Positions 43,721 to 55,280 are shown, numbered from the stretch's first letter. The stretch is 64,000 nucleotides of DNA from Hymenopus coronatus (GCA_030762935.1 CM060883.1:35177501-35241500), one strand, 5' to 3'. The notes: generated by a model from the sequence alone, not told the origin. Made by a program: numbers and translations.

Positions 43721-43963
43721 ACTTTCTCTATACGTACTATGTACATAGTGTGTCCGTGTCTGTGAACACGATAACTCATTAAAAAAAAGTCGGTAAAATG
43801 CCAAACTTGGTATTTAAGTTTAGTATCTTCCAGGGATGCGACACGAAGATTTTGAGAAAAATCCCCCTACCCCAAACTACCCTTTACATGGAACTTTTTT
43901 CGAAATTTTTGATTTTCTCAAAAATGGCTCTAACGATTTTGATTAAAATTTCGTATATTAAAG
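43721..43963 (-). mobile_element. HLE-1 right-half fragment with deletion
   Basis: ACTTTCTCTATACGTAC and ACTATGTACATAGT jump directly into TGTCCGTGTCTGTGAACACG, deleting about 120 bp between the palindrome and the microsatellite. It ends at TTCGTATATTAAAG. Confidence 0.85.
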
Positions 43964-43999
43964 CCACAACTACTGCACCATATACTCTTTCTAATATTT

Positions 44000-44879
44000 A
44001 CTTTCTCTATTCGTACTATATACATAGTGTATAGAGAAGGTATTGCACTCCATCCGAAAATTCGACACCGAGATTTCACCGGAAATATATGTTTTAGGGT
44101 CCCCTATATCCAAAAAAAGCATTTTCACAAAAAGGTCCGTGTATGTGTGTCCGTGTGTGTGTGTCCGTGTGCCCGTGTGTCTGTGAACACGATAACTCAA
44201 AAACTAAAAGTCGGTTAAATACCAAGCTTGGTATTTAAGTTTAGTATCTTCCAGGGATGCGACACGAATATTTTGAGAAAAATCCTCCCACCTCAAACTA
44301 TCCTTTACATGGAACTTTTTTCGAAAATTTCGATTTTCTCAAAAATGGCTGTAACGATTTTGATTAAAATTTCGTATAGTAAAGATATTTACACGACAAA
44401 TAAAATGCATATTTTCAATTTTCTGAGAATAGCCTCTGAAGACTACTTTATTCTGGATGAATTTTATGGATTTTTACATAACTGCTAAACCGTAAAAGAT
44501 GGAGAAAAACTTACAATATAAAAAAATGTAGAGCACCTTTAAACGCACAATTTATGTTATATAATTTTTTTCGTGGAGTTTTCGTTTTTGACATATTCCT
44601 TGTTTTTGTTTTCAGCTTTGAAATACTTATACTTTTCTCATACAGGAATTTGTCAACTCCTGTCCATACAAACAAAGAAACTTCAGTCACATAGCAACCA
44701 GATTTTGATTATTAGTTTAGCCTGTAGTACTCCCTTATTTCCCTTCTGCTTACAAGGAAGCAAGTAATAAGACTGATAATTTTGTTCTCGATTATCATGA
44801 AGTAAATAGAAGCATTAACTTTTTAACAATAATTTTTTGCAGAGAGGTAGAGAAAGTCATATGAATGGAACACATCAGA
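44000..44879 (-). mobile_element. HLE-1 copy, full length
   Basis: The right terminus ACTTTCTCTATTCG has palindrome ACTATATACATAGT. The GT tract is interrupted by CC (about 44137-44190). The left terminus is GAACACATCAGA. It follows a same-strand fragment by 36 bp. Confidence 0.92.
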
Positions 44880-45294
44880 TTTATTTACTTGAATCCCTGG
44901 TATTTTGTCTAGGTAAAGAATGATGCTGCACGAACAGGTGGTAGATCTTGAGCGTTCTACTCTGACACAGGGTTACCAGATTCATTTCACAAAATATCGC
45001 CAGAATTATTTTAAGAATCACAAAATTCATATTGAAATCGACCTAATTCACATTCTAATTTTTTTAGGGGGAGAGAGTTAAAAATGCCTCTAATATTTGG
45101 TTTAGAATTTGTGTTTTTACATCATGTTTCTTGCGGTCAGTCCATTGGGCTCTTAGTTGCAAACTTTACAATAAAAAAACAAAAAGCTATATCACAAAAA
45201 CCCACTTCTGTAGGATTTCTCTTGGAACAAATTGCTTATCAGCAATAGTGTTAACTCGTCTAGTATTACAGTTGGTTTCTATTTCTCTTTGGGT
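44880..45294. other. No recognised feature
   Basis: Unique-looking sequence between an HLE-1 copy and a SINE-C fragment. Confidence 0.4.
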
Positions 45295-45420
45295 TTTATT
45301 CTATAGATTACACACTCTGTGGGGAGGATACGGAATAATATGGGCTAGAGAAAATTTCCCACCCCCAGGCGGGAATAGAACCCGAGAACCTTCGCAAAGC
45401 AGGAAGGAAACTCTTGTTTA
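45295..45420 (-). mobile_element. SINE-C fragment, head damaged
   Basis: Minus strand GGTTCTCGGGTTCTATTCCC (B box region), GCCTGGGGGTGGGAAATTTT, ATTATTCCGTATCC, CCCCACAGAGTGTG. The body matches the SINE-C at 20003. The A-box part of the head is not convincing. Confidence 0.65.
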
Positions 45421-45528
45421 AGGTTTATCACATTTTACCCACTTAACTATTGTTAATACTCTATTTACCCAAATTACTATATATAAGCATTTAAACTGCA
45501 GATACAATATCAATGTATTATTCAAAAA

Positions 45529-46361
45529 TCTAATGTGTTCCAGTCACATGACTTTCTCTATATCTCTGCAATAAAAGCTTATACTTCTCTTTACTTCATT
45601 CTAATCGTAAAATATTAGTAGAATCTTATTACTTGCTTCCTTGTAAGTAGAAGCGAAATAAGGGAGAACCATAGGTTAAAGTGGTAGTCAATAGCTGGTT
45701 GCTATGTGACTGAAGTTCCTTTGTTCGTGTGGACAGTAGTTGAAAAATTCCTGCATGAGAAAGGTATAAGTTTTTCAAAGCTGAAACAAAAACCAAGGAA
45801 TGTCTTAAAAACAATCAATTCCACGAAAAAAATGTATATGACATAAATTGTGTGTTTTAGTGTGTTCTTCATTTTTTGTCTGGTAAGTTTTTGTCCATCT
45901 CTTATGGTTAGGCAGTTGTGCAAAATTCCGTAAAAGTTATCCAGAATAAAGTAGTCTTCAGAGGCTATTGCCATAAAATTCAAAATATACATATTATTTG
46001 TCAGCTAAATAGCTTTAATATACGGCATTTTAATCAAAATCATTAGCCATTTTGGGAAAATCAAAATTTTCGAAAAAGTTCCATGTTAAGGTTAGTTTGG
46101 GGTGGCGGGATTTCTCAAAGTCTTTGTGTCGCAACCTTGGAAGATACTAAACTTAAATTCAAGTTTGGTATTTAACTGACTTTTCGTTTTTGAGGTATCG
46201 TGTTCAGACACACGAACACACGCACAGACCTTATTCTAAAAAATCTTCCTTTTTTTGGATATAGGGACCCTAAAACGTGATTTCCGGTGAAATCTCGGCA
46301 TCGAATTTTTTACTGGAAGGCACTATATACACTATGTACATAGTACGCGCGGAGAAAATAA
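45529..46361 (+). mobile_element. HLE-1 copy, full length
   Basis: Begins TCTAATGTGTTCC and ends GCGGAGAAAAT. Palindrome ACTATGTACATAGT is retained, but the segment between the hairpin and GAATTTTTTACTGG is shortened. Confidence 0.9.
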
Positions 46362-46369
46362 ATACTTAG

Positions 46370-46482
46370 TTTTATATATGGACGTTCTTTAATTACTGTG
46401 GTTCTCAGCGTCCCATTCTATATTGGTCGTGAAAGACCGCTTACTTTTGCTCAGAGGCCTCTTTATCAGGCTTGAGATTCTT
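46370..46482 (-). mobile_element. SINE-A 3' fragment
   Basis: Minus strand tail part: CTCAAGCCTGATAAAGAGGC, GCTCAGAGGCC inverse, CGTCCATATATAAAACT. The head and first half are absent. Confidence 0.8.
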
Positions 46483-46569
46483 GTTATATTTCGGCTGCTC
46501 CGTGGTTGTTTATAGAGAGCGTTTCAGTTTGGAAGAAATAATACTAGTTTAGGTAACTTCAATATAACT

Positions 46570-46821
46570 TTTTTTTTTTTTTTTGGTAACTTAACCTCCT
46601 TTAACCCGGTTGGTCATATCGGACGATGAATGAAATTGGTGAAATGATGCTCAAATGATCTCGGGGTCCATGGAGCTTAAAGTTACTCGACATTCGTCTT
46701 CTCAGGATAAGGGAAAACCCCGGAAAAAACCTTATCCGGGCAACTCACCCTAAGCGAGATTCGAACTCACGACCTTTTGAATGTGAAGCAGACACGATAC
46801 CATCACACTACCCAGGTGGGC
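46570..46821 (-). mobile_element. SINE-B, full length
   Basis: Minus strand head GGCCCACCTGGGTAGTGTGA, B box GGTCGTGAGTTCGAATC. The body has GGGTGAGTTGCCCGGATAAG, CCCTTATCCTGAGAAGACG, ATTTCACCAATTTCATTC and TTAAAGGAGGTTAAGTTACC, and an A-rich tail. Flanking 8-bp duplication CAATATAA at 46560 and 46822. Best copy of this SINE here. Confidence 0.9.
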
Positions 46822-47054
46822 CAATATAAATTCGTTTATTCTCAGTAAATACGCACATAGAAACACTAAGGAAACGTACAAAAGACGAAACAAAAGACAG
46901 GAAGAATTAATATACAAATTGTCATTCGATCTATCAACATTCAGAAAGATACAGATGGCCTTGTCAAGTTTGATAGGCGTAACTTGAAATTAATTAATCC
47001 TGTGAAATGGGACGGAATTTGAATTTTAAGCTAGACAATGATGTTGGTCTTGTA

Positions 47055-47165
47055 TCAAAAGATATCGTTACCTAGTTTCGTCGAAATCGCTGCAACGGTG
47101 TGGAAAATTTTAATAAACAAACAAATACACATAGATACACTGACCTTTATATATTTAGATTATAG
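47055..47165 (+). mobile_element. LINE-like 3' tail (RTE-style)
   Basis: TTTCGTCGAAATCGCTGCAA, CGGTGTGGAAAATTTTAATA, ACAAATACACATAGATACAC and TTTATATATTTAGAT follow the layout of many arthropod RTE-like 3' ends (a 'fits the query, then ACATACA and ATATA repeats' ending). No coding part is present; assignment is by style only. The surrounding 46822-47054 and 47166-47595 show nothing else. Confidence 0.4.
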
Positions 47166-47595
47166 AAAGTTTATTCACTTCCGACTAAGCATTATCAGAT
47201 CAAATTTCACACAAATTGACGTTTACAGTTTGTCAATAGTTTCTGCTGATTGAGAATACGCTATTGCGTAACTTCTATCTAAATTTCATGTTTACACAAC
47301 GCTTATCTGAAACATCAGGCAGCCATTTTTAACGCCAAGCCCTACCTAAGAAAACACGTTGATGAGCAGGCATAATCTTCCGCGTGGCACAAAAAAATAG
47401 TATTACATGTATCTGTTTTACATATTTCAAGGCGTTAGGCGTCAAGCCATGGTGGCCATGACAGAAACAATGATAGATGACTGCAGCGCGTTGAAAATTT
47501 TCAGGGTCATTTAATCCAGCTAGTCGGAGAACCACTGATATTTAAAAGAAGCTCAATGAACTTTTTGTTGGTAAATAAACCATTGCATTTCAATT

Positions 47596-47722
47596 TTCTA
47601 TATCTCTGTATAGATTTTTCTGAGATTTTATTGTGTTTGCATTGTTATTATGTTAAAATGAGCACCAATTAATACTTTAGAACAATGTATACATAAATAC
47701 ATAAAGTTTATTATGTATTTTG
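47596..47722. repeat. Direct repeat D, copy 1
   Basis: About 127 bp (TTCTATATCTCTGTATAGAT ... ATTGTGTTTGCATTGTTATT ... TGAGCACCAATTAATACTTT) repeated at 48725-48881 in the same orientation. The two copies bracket an HLE-1 element. Confidence 0.75.
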
Positions 47723-47880
47723 CATAGTGAAATTGTCCCACGTGTCTCAAAATTTGAAAAAAGAACAAGAACTTTAAAGAGAGATATTTCAATAAATTTG
47801 ATTACTAGAGTAATCTATTTTTTTTTAATTTAGAGATTATAATCTTTGAAATTAATCACTTTTCTTAGAAATATATTTCT

Positions 47881-48720
47881 ACTTTCTCTACACAAACTAG
47901 TATATAGTGTACAGAGAAGGTATTGCACTCCACCAAAAAATTCGATACAGAGATTTCACCAGAGATACACGTTTTAGGGTAACTTGTATCCAAAAAAAGC
48001 ATTTTTTGAAAAAAAAAAAAAAAAGTCCCTATGTGTGTGTCCATGTGTCTGTGAACACGATAACTGAAACACGAAAAGTCGATAAAATACCAAACTTGGT
48101 ATTTAAGTTTGGTATCTTCCAAGGATGTGAAAGCCTTAACATGGAAACATTTTCGAAAATTTTATTTTTCTAAAAAATGGCTCTGAAGATTTTTATTAAA
48201 ATCTCTTACAGTTAAGGTATGCATTGCAAATAAAATGTATATTTTGAATTTTCTGGGAATATCCTCTGAAGAACTCTTTCTGCGAGATTTTTTATTGAAG
48301 TTTACATACCTGGTAAACCGTAAGAGATATACAAAAACTTATTGCACAAAAGATGTAGATCTCGATAAAACGCAATTTATGTCATACTCATTTTTTTTTC
48401 GTGGAGTTGGCCGTTTTCGAGATATTTCTTGTTATTGATTTTAGTTTTAAAATACTTCAACTTTTCTCATACGGGAACTTGTCAAAGGTGGGATACGCTA
48501 AGAAACGGTTCCAAACCCATAGCAACCACATTTTAAAGCATTTGACTACCGGTTTAGCCTAGTGTATTCCCTAATTCCCTTCTACTTACAAGAAACTGAG
48601 TAATAAGACCGTTTCTGCTAATGTTTATTTCGATTACCATTAAGTAGATAGAAAAATAAGCTTATTAATAATAATTTGTTAAAGAGATGTAGATAAAGTC
48701 ATGGGAATGGAACACTCAGA
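47881..48720 (-). mobile_element. HLE-1 copy, full length with internal deletion
   Basis: The right terminus ACTTTCTCTACACA has palindrome ACTAGTATATAGT. An A15 run precedes the GT tract. About 60 bp are lost after CTTCCAAGGATGTGA. The left terminus is GGAACACTCAGA. It lies between the two direct repeats D. Confidence 0.9.
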
Positions 48721-48724
48721 TTTA

Positions 48725-48881
48725 TTCTACATTTCTGTATCGGTTTTTCTGAACATTTTACTGTGTTTGCATTGCTATTATGTAAAATGATCACCAATTG
48801 ATACTTTGGAAAGTATGTATACATTACATACATTACATTACATACATTACATACATTACATACATACATAAATGTATTTTG
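48725..48881. repeat. Direct repeat D, copy 2, with pentanucleotide microsatellite
   Basis: Matches 47596-47722 but contains an expanded ATTAC/ATACATTAC tract at about 48819-48870. The pair may be a duplicated flank or two copies of an unknown repeat. Confidence 0.75.
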
Positions 48882-48890
48882 TTAGGTATG

Positions 48891-49092
48891 TTGAAAATCT
48901 TCGTGTCGCATCCCTGCAAGATACCAAACTTAAATACCAAGTTTGGTATTTACCGGTATTTTTGTTTTTTATCTATGCTGTCCACAGACATACACACACG
49001 CACAGACACACAGGACCTTTTTCCAAGATTCAGGGGGACCCAAAACATGTATTTCCTGGGAAATCTCAGTATCGAAATTTTGGGTGGTGTGC
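48891..49092 (+). mobile_element. HLE-1 internal-to-right fragment
   Basis: Starts TTGAAAATCTTCGTGTCGC and continues through the AAATACCAA/TTGGTATTT hairpin, the CA tract and TTTCCTGGGAAATCTC, ending before the terminal palindrome. Confidence 0.8.
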
Positions 49093-49163
49093 CAATTCTG
49101 GACGAGTGACTGTTTAAATGGGAGTTTAGATACGAATTACTTACTCACTTTGAAATAGAAATG

Positions 49164-49321
49164 AATTTTTATATATGATCGCTATTTAACTGCTGTGGTT
49201 TTCAGCGTCCCATTCTATGTTGAGCTTATTTTGCTCAGAGACCTCTTTTATCAGGCTTGAGGTGTTTTTACGTGTCGTAAATCTACGGTTTTATTTCCCT
49301 TCCAAAGAAAGCATTGCTAAG
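49164..49321 (-). mobile_element. SINE-A 3' portion
   Basis: Minus strand CTTAGCAATGCTTTC, GAAGGGAAATAAAACC, TCAAGCCTGATAAAAGAGG and TCATATATAAAAATT tail. The head and B box are missing, and a deletion sits in the middle of the body. Confidence 0.8.
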
Positions 49322-49328
49322 GAAAAAA

Positions 49329-50186
49329 TCTTATGTGTACCATTCACATGACTTTCTCTACATCTTTGCAACAAATTATTCTTAAAAAAGTTATACTTCT
49401 ATTTACTTCATGTTATTCAGAAAAAATTAGCAGAAATAGTCTTATTACTTGCCTCCTTGTAAGTAGAAGCGAAATAAGAGAGTACCATGGGTTAGTCAAA
49501 AGCTGGTTGCTATGTCACTGAAGTCCCTTTGCTTGTATGGACAGCAGTTGACAAATTCCTGTATAAGAAAAGTATAAGTTTTCAAAGCAGAAAACAAAAA
49601 TCAGGAATGACTCAAAAACGGTGAACTCCACGAAAAAAATGTATGTAAATTGTGTGTTTTAACGTGCTCTACATTTTTTCTGTAGTAAGTTTCTGTCCAT
49701 CTTTTACGGTTTAGCAGTTACTCAAAATTCCGTAAAATTCATTAAGAATAAACTACTCTTCAGAGGCTATTCCCAGAAAATTCAAGATATACATTTTATT
49801 TGTCAGGTAAATATCTTTAATATACGAAATTTTAATAAAAATCGTTAGAGCCATTTTTGAGAAAATAAAAATTTTCGAAAAAAGTTCCATGTAAAGGGTA
49901 GTTTGGAGTGGGGGGAATTTTCCTCAAAATCTTCGTGTCGCATCCCTGGAACATACTAAACTTAAATACCAAGTTTGGTATTTTACCGACTTTTCGTTTT
50001 TCAGTTATCGTGTTCACAGACACACACACACACAAATACACACTGACCTTTTTGTGAAAATGCTTTTTTTGGATATTGGGGACCCTAAAACGTATATTTC
50101 CGGAGAAATCTCGGTATCGAATTTTTGGGTGGAGTGTAATACCTTCTCTATACATATGTACATATTGCGTATAGAGAAAGTAAAAA
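49329..50186 (+). mobile_element. HLE-1 copy, full length
   Basis: Begins TCTTATGTGTACC and ends GTATAGAGAAAGT plus A5. Palindrome arms are intact around ACATATGTACATATTG. The antisense strand has a long chance open frame. Confidence 0.92.
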
Positions 50187-50189
50187 TTG

Positions 50190-50332
50190 TGCACTATTAC
50201 GCGAATTACGTTTTTCACAAAATCATCACATTCTTCTGGTGTAACCACTTTTCCCGTTTCAGATTTTTCTTTCAGAGCAATGTTTATATTACTACCCGAA
50301 ACACCGATGAACTGAGAAGTTAATTTCATCAT
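50190..50332 (-). pseudogene. Coding-like segment, unassigned
   Basis: Minus strand reads MMKLTSQFIGVSGSNINIAL, KEKSETGKVVTPEECDDFVK and NVIRVIVHN before running into HLE-1. The composition (balanced residues, few Phe/Lys runs) looks more protein-like than surrounding frames. No family was recognised. It could be the end of a gene or transposon ORF interrupted by the element, or chance. Confidence 0.25.
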
Positions 50333-51489
50333 TTATTTTAAGGAGAGCGTTGGATATATCTAACACGGCCTACAAAAAGCATTCAACACTATTGCTTTTT
50401 CACCACCAGACAATGGTTTATAAACCTTACGCTTTATGTAACTCGATAAAGAAGCAAGAGGTAATTCACGCGACCGTTCTCCACGATTCTAAACAGCACT
50501 GCAAGCAACCATTACTGTGCAAACAATGTTGAGGAATTTAAAATAAGAACTGAAGCTTTCCTGGCGACGTGTTAATTCAAAATCTTCTCGGGCTTCTAGC
50601 CAGGTATAAACTTGGCTTGACACCAACGTTTCGAAGAAGTGCATCTTCCTCGTCTTCAGATCAGTTGACTCATACAAATTGCATGCTGGGTCTTTTAGCT
50701 CTGTTTAACGGTATAAATCAGCGTTTGTTAAATTCTTAAGTATTTGTATAGAATATTATACCATTTAAGAATAAATTCATTCTGTAATTTAGATAATTAG
50801 CATGGTATTGCATTACTACTGTGTTTTACCGCTGTGCGCTGACCACGTGATTCCGTTTTGGCCGGGATCAATCTAAGAGTGAATAGAAACTAGAAGGAAC
50901 GAGCAGCCTGTACACATACGTACTGCGTTTGCGGAGGAGTTTGGAAGTGTAACAAGAAGTGGATATGGTGATAAAAATTGTGGCGTACAATTATTCCTGG
51001 TTATTTCACTAACAGTATATTTCCCGCAATATTTTGGTGTAAAGTGCGTATGCCTGTAAAAATGAATCTTTATTAAGCGGCGAAATGTTTATGTGTGAGA
51101 GACGCTTTACCTGTTTCTGTGCAGCTGGTTCTCTGTACTCAATTCAGGTTCAGAAGGCGGTGTAGTATTTTTGCTCGGGCAAGTGTATTGACATGTATGT
51201 GGATGCAGGACAGTCTCTGAGGACTAATGTGGGACTCTCGGTTGTGGCAAGCCACCCATTTCTCTTGCTGATTTACATTTGCAAATATCAATATTTACAG
51301 TGGCATCCTTCAGGATAAATTCTGCATCGCTCTGGATTTTCGAGCCCTCTGCTGCTGAATTTCAAGTTGATTGCGTGTGCTGTACATTTAAGGTCTGTCC
51401 GTCCTTCGTCATCTTCCTCATCAGGACTAAATCCTTCTCTAGGTATATAACTTTGTTTCACATCTCTTCACCAACATTAGTCATTTCTC
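50333..51489. other. Unclassified; one dispersed-repeat-like patch
   Basis: Around 50565-50690, TCTTCTCGGGCTTCTAGCC, GTTTCGAAGAAGTGCATC and TTCCTCGTCTTCAGATCAG resemble a segment I associate with arthropod retroelement ends, possibly Penelope-like; this is memory only. The remainder, including 51279-51527, shows no motif. Confidence 0.3.
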
Positions 51490-51852
51490 ATGTGTGTGTT
51501 TTAACGAGATTTACATTTTTTATCTAGCAAGTTTTTGTCTATCTCTTATGGTTAATCAGTTATGCAAAATTCATCCAGAATTCTTTAGAAACTATTCCCA
51601 AAAACTTCAAAATACACATCTTATTTGACGTGTAAATATCTTTAATATACGGCATTTTAATCAAAATCATCACAGCCATTTTTGAGAAAATCAAAACTAT
51701 CGAAATTTTTTCCCATGTAGTTTGGGGTGGGGGATTGTTTTTACAAAATCTTCGTGTCGCATCCCTGGAAGATACTAAATTTAAATATCAAGTTTGGTAT
51801 TTTACCGACTTTTCGTTTTTGAGTTATCGTGTTCACAGGCACACGCCAGACA

Positions 51853-51883
<31 letters not shown>

Positions 51884-51909
51884 GAACCTTTTTATGAAAA
51901 TGCTTTTTT
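51490..51909 (+). mobile_element. HLE-1 middle fragment cut at its T run
   Basis: Starts near ATGTGTGTGTTTTAACGAG and runs to GAAAATGC followed by T6, exactly where a minus-strand copy begins. CA tract at 51859-51883. Its right end is not found beyond the inserted copy. Confidence 0.82.
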
Positions 51910-52769
51910 ACTTTCTCTAAAAGTACTATGTACATAGTGTAAAGAGAAGGTACTCCACCCAAAAATTCGATACCGAGATTTCACCGGAGATATATGTTTT
52001 AGGGTCTCCTGTATACAAAAAAGCATTTGTAGAAAAAGATCCGTTTGTGTGCGTATGTATATCTGCGTGTGTGTGTGTGTGTGTATGTGTCCATGTGTCT
52101 GTGAACACGATAACTCGAAAACGAAAAGTGGCTAAAATATCTACCAAACTTGGTATTTAAGTTTAGTATCGTCCAGGGATACACCATGAAGATTTTGAGA
52201 AAAATTCTCCCACCCCAAACTACCCTTTACATGGAAAAAATTTCGAAAATTTTGATTTTCTCAAAAATAGCTCTAACGATTTTGATTAAAATGTCGTTTA
52301 TTAAAGATATCTATACGGAAAATAAAATGTATATCTTGAATTTTCTGGGAATACCCTCTGAAGCCCTCTTTATACTGAATGAATTTTGCATAACTAGTAA
52401 ACCGTAAGAGATAGGCAAAAATTTACTACACAAAAATGTAGATCATGTTAAAACACACACTTTATGCCATATACAGTTTTTTATTCGTGGAATTGATTAT
52501 CTCTTCGATATTCCTTGTTATGTGTGTCAGATTCAAAATATTTAAGATATTTCTCACATGGAAAGTTTTAAACTCCTGGCCATGCATGGAAACGGATTTT
52601 AACCACATAGCAATCAGCTTTTAAAAGTATTTGACTATCGTTTTAGCTTAGTGTATTCGTTTATTTTACCTCTACTTACAAGGAAGCAAGTATTTAAGAC
52701 AATTTCTGATAATGTTTATCTTGATTAATATAAGGTAGACAGATAAATATGTTTTTAATAATAGTTTTG
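51910..52769 (-). mobile_element. HLE-1 copy inserted at a T run, left tip lost
   Basis: The right terminus ACTTTCTCTAAAAG has palindrome ACTATGTACATAGT. The GT tract at 52066-52090 contains ATG interruptions. It runs to the left region and decays after TAGACAGATAAATATG. Confidence 0.9.
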
Positions 52770-52872
52770 AGGCGATATATCAGACCGACCAAAATGAAAT
52801 AGTTAAATAATAATAATTAAGCAGTAATTAATGAAAAACTATCAGTTAAATTAATATAAATCGGTAAATTTT

Positions 52873-53072
52873 GGGCATATAAAAAAGATACATCAAATTA
52901 TGAGAGCAAGACCATTGGGAAGAAATCCGATTGGAAGACCAAGGATAATCTGGGGAGAAGGAATTAAAAGACTGATAGCAATTAAGGAAAGACTTGGGAT
53001 CAGTTTAATAGATTAGCAGAGAATAGAATTGAGTTCAGGAAATGGATCCGAGGCATTCCCCTAACACCATAA
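52873..53072 (+). pseudogene. Non-LTR retrotransposon ORF C-terminus remnant
   Basis: Frame from 52873: GHIKKIHQIMRARPLGRNP, then IGRPRIIWGEGIKRL and IAIKERLGIS. After a one-base shift: FNRLAENRIEFRKWIRGIP, LTP and a stop. The GHI-K-M/I, GRP-x-x-W and A-x-R-x-x-x-(F)-x-(K)W spacing is the conserved end of RTE/CR1-style ORF2 proteins. Only about 65 codons remain. Confidence 0.6.
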
Positions 53073-53093
53073 TAGTGGTAGACTAGGTAAGTT

Positions 53094-53148
53094 TTTTTTT
53101 TGGTAGTGTTTAACGCCCGCTTTAACTACTAATGGCACCGCAGGCGGT
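53094..53148 (-). mobile_element. 55-bp retroposed tail with 12-bp target duplication
   Basis: Flanked by exact ACTAGGTAAGTT at 53082-53093 and 53149-53160. The minus strand reads ACCGCCTGCGGTGCCATTAG, then GCGGGCGTTAAACACTACC and a short A run. It is the 3' stub of a SINE or LINE, source unknown. Confidence 0.8.
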
Positions 53149-53160
53149 ACTAGGTAAGTT

Positions 53161-54160
53161 GAAGAAGGTAATTTTTGAAATAGAAACCATATGAATATAC
53201 CATTGGAAAGCCAGTATAATGATGTCACATCCTGGCTGTGTGCACAGGATGTGGTAGCATTGCAATTATACTTATCATAATGTTTGCGACATTGCCAACT
53301 TGAACGTTCATTAAAACCCCGGGAAGCGTGGCAATTGTCTCTTTAACAATGTGAACTTCGTATTGTAGAGATGTAAAGACGGAGCGGCGGCTCCTCTGGG
53401 ACACCAAGCTTGGCCTCGCGCCAAGAGCTGGCATGTATTCTTTACAAGGTAACAATATATTTGCTAGTGATTTTGAAGTGTTTGTTTTTAAATTAGTAGC
53501 TTAGTTAACCCATCTACGTCCTTTTTATTTAATTCATTAGGTTTTCCCCTGTTTTATAGAGTTTTGCATATACGGGTGCGTCCCTTTATGTCCACCCGTA
53601 GTAAAAAGTATATTATGTCTCAGATTTACCCCTCAGAAGCAGAGCGGGTCCCTTGATTTAGATGTGGGTGTGACAATATTGAAACTCTGTTTTAAGTTTG
53701 AGCTATATCGATGAATAAATAGCGACATAATTTAAAATCTATTTCTCGGTAAAGCTGTATAGATAGGCAAAATATAATTTTCTCGGAGGGTGTAGCTCTC
53801 GGACATCTAGTGTAGCGACAGTAAGAAAAATAATATTTAATTTTAAACAAAAGTGTCCGCTAATCGTCGCCCAGCATCAGTTTTTCTAACTGGCGAGATT
53901 AGCGTGCCCATATAAATAGAAGGCTTGTCCAAGTTCGAGGCAGACGAGACAAAAAACGCGGGGAATAGGACTAATACATCGTAACATGCGCCGACTTCGC
54001 GTCGCTACTAATAATGTGATACTCTGTTATAGTAAAGTCAGGCTCGAATTAGTGTAACAATAAATAAGTTGAAGATTAAGGAAGTGAAAGATTGGTGTAA
54101 AATAACGCCCAAAGGAAACATATTTTAAATTGCTCATCGCTGCGAATCAAACAATTTTTT
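53161..54160. other. No recognised feature
   Basis: The longest stretch here of mixed composition without detectable repeats. A 76-codon minus-strand frame at 53225-53455 has no motif. No splice-supported exon could be argued. Confidence 0.4.
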
Positions 54161-55030
54161 ACTTTCTCTATCCCCATATGTACAATGTACATAGGGTAGA
54201 GAAGTAGTGTATTCCATCCAAAAATTCGATACCGGGATTTCACCGGAAATACATCTTCTAGGACCCCCTGTATCCAAAAAAGCATTTTCAGAAAAACATC
54301 CATGTGTGTGTGTGTGTGTGTGTGTCCGTGTGGCTGTGAACACGATAACTCAAAAACGAAAAGCAGCTAAAATACCAAACTTGGTATTTAAGTTTAGTAT
54401 CTTCCAGGGATGCGACACGAAGATTTTGAGAAAAATCCCTCCACCCCAAACTATCTTTTACATGGAACATTTTTCGAAAACTTTGATTTTCTTAAAAATG
54501 GCTCTAACGATTTTGATTAAAATTCCGTATATTAAAGATATTTACACGACAAATAAAATGCATATCTTGAATTCTCTGGGAATAGCCTCTGGACTACTTT
54601 ATTCTGGATGAATTTTACGTTATTTTGCATAACTGCAAAACCGTAAGAGATGGAGAGAAACTTACAACACAAAAAATGTAGAGGACCTTAAAACACACAA
54701 TGTCATATACATTTTTTTTTCGTGGAGTTGATCGTTTTTGAGTTACTCCTTGTTTTTTGGTTTCAGCTTTAAAAACATACTTTTCTCAAACCGGAATTTA
54801 ACATTTCAGGTCCATACAAACAAAGGAACTTCAGTCACATAGCAACCAACTTTTGACCATTACTTTAACCAACAGTACTCTCTTATTTCGCTTCTACTTA
54901 CTAGGAAGCAAGTAATAGGCTATTTCGGCTGATATTTTCTCCATTAGCTTGAATTAAATAGAAGCATAAGGTTTTTAACAATAATTTGTGCAGAGATATA
55001 GAGAAAGTCATGTGAATGGAACACATCAGA
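54161..55030 (-). mobile_element. HLE-1 copy, full length, CCC/GGG hairpin type
   Basis: The right terminus ACTTTCTCTATCCCC follows a T run. The hairpin at 54165-54202 pairs TATGTACA with TGTACATA, CCC with GGG and CTCTA with TAGAG. GT tract at 54304-54325. The left terminus is GAACACATCAGA. Confidence 0.93.
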
Positions 55031-55280
55031 TTTTTATTATTTAAGTTTCAACTTAAACATCCACAAGTTCCCACGTACATACCTCTTGTTAATGAACTAT
55101 ACCGAAATAGTGTCACAGAATATGTAGATCACTTAAATAAGTAATTTGACATATGAGACTTATGGCATGTTTATTGAAATTTCGAAGTAACGGCTATAAG
55201 TTCCTGAAGTGCCAGTACGCCACTGGCTAATTTATCAACCATTCGAGAGCATAACACGAAAAACGAAAGCACACATTACA

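Noticed and set aside
48819..48870. Short regular ATTAC repeats considered as a CRISPR-like array
   Set aside because: It is a simple microsatellite with no unique spacers, in eukaryotic DNA.
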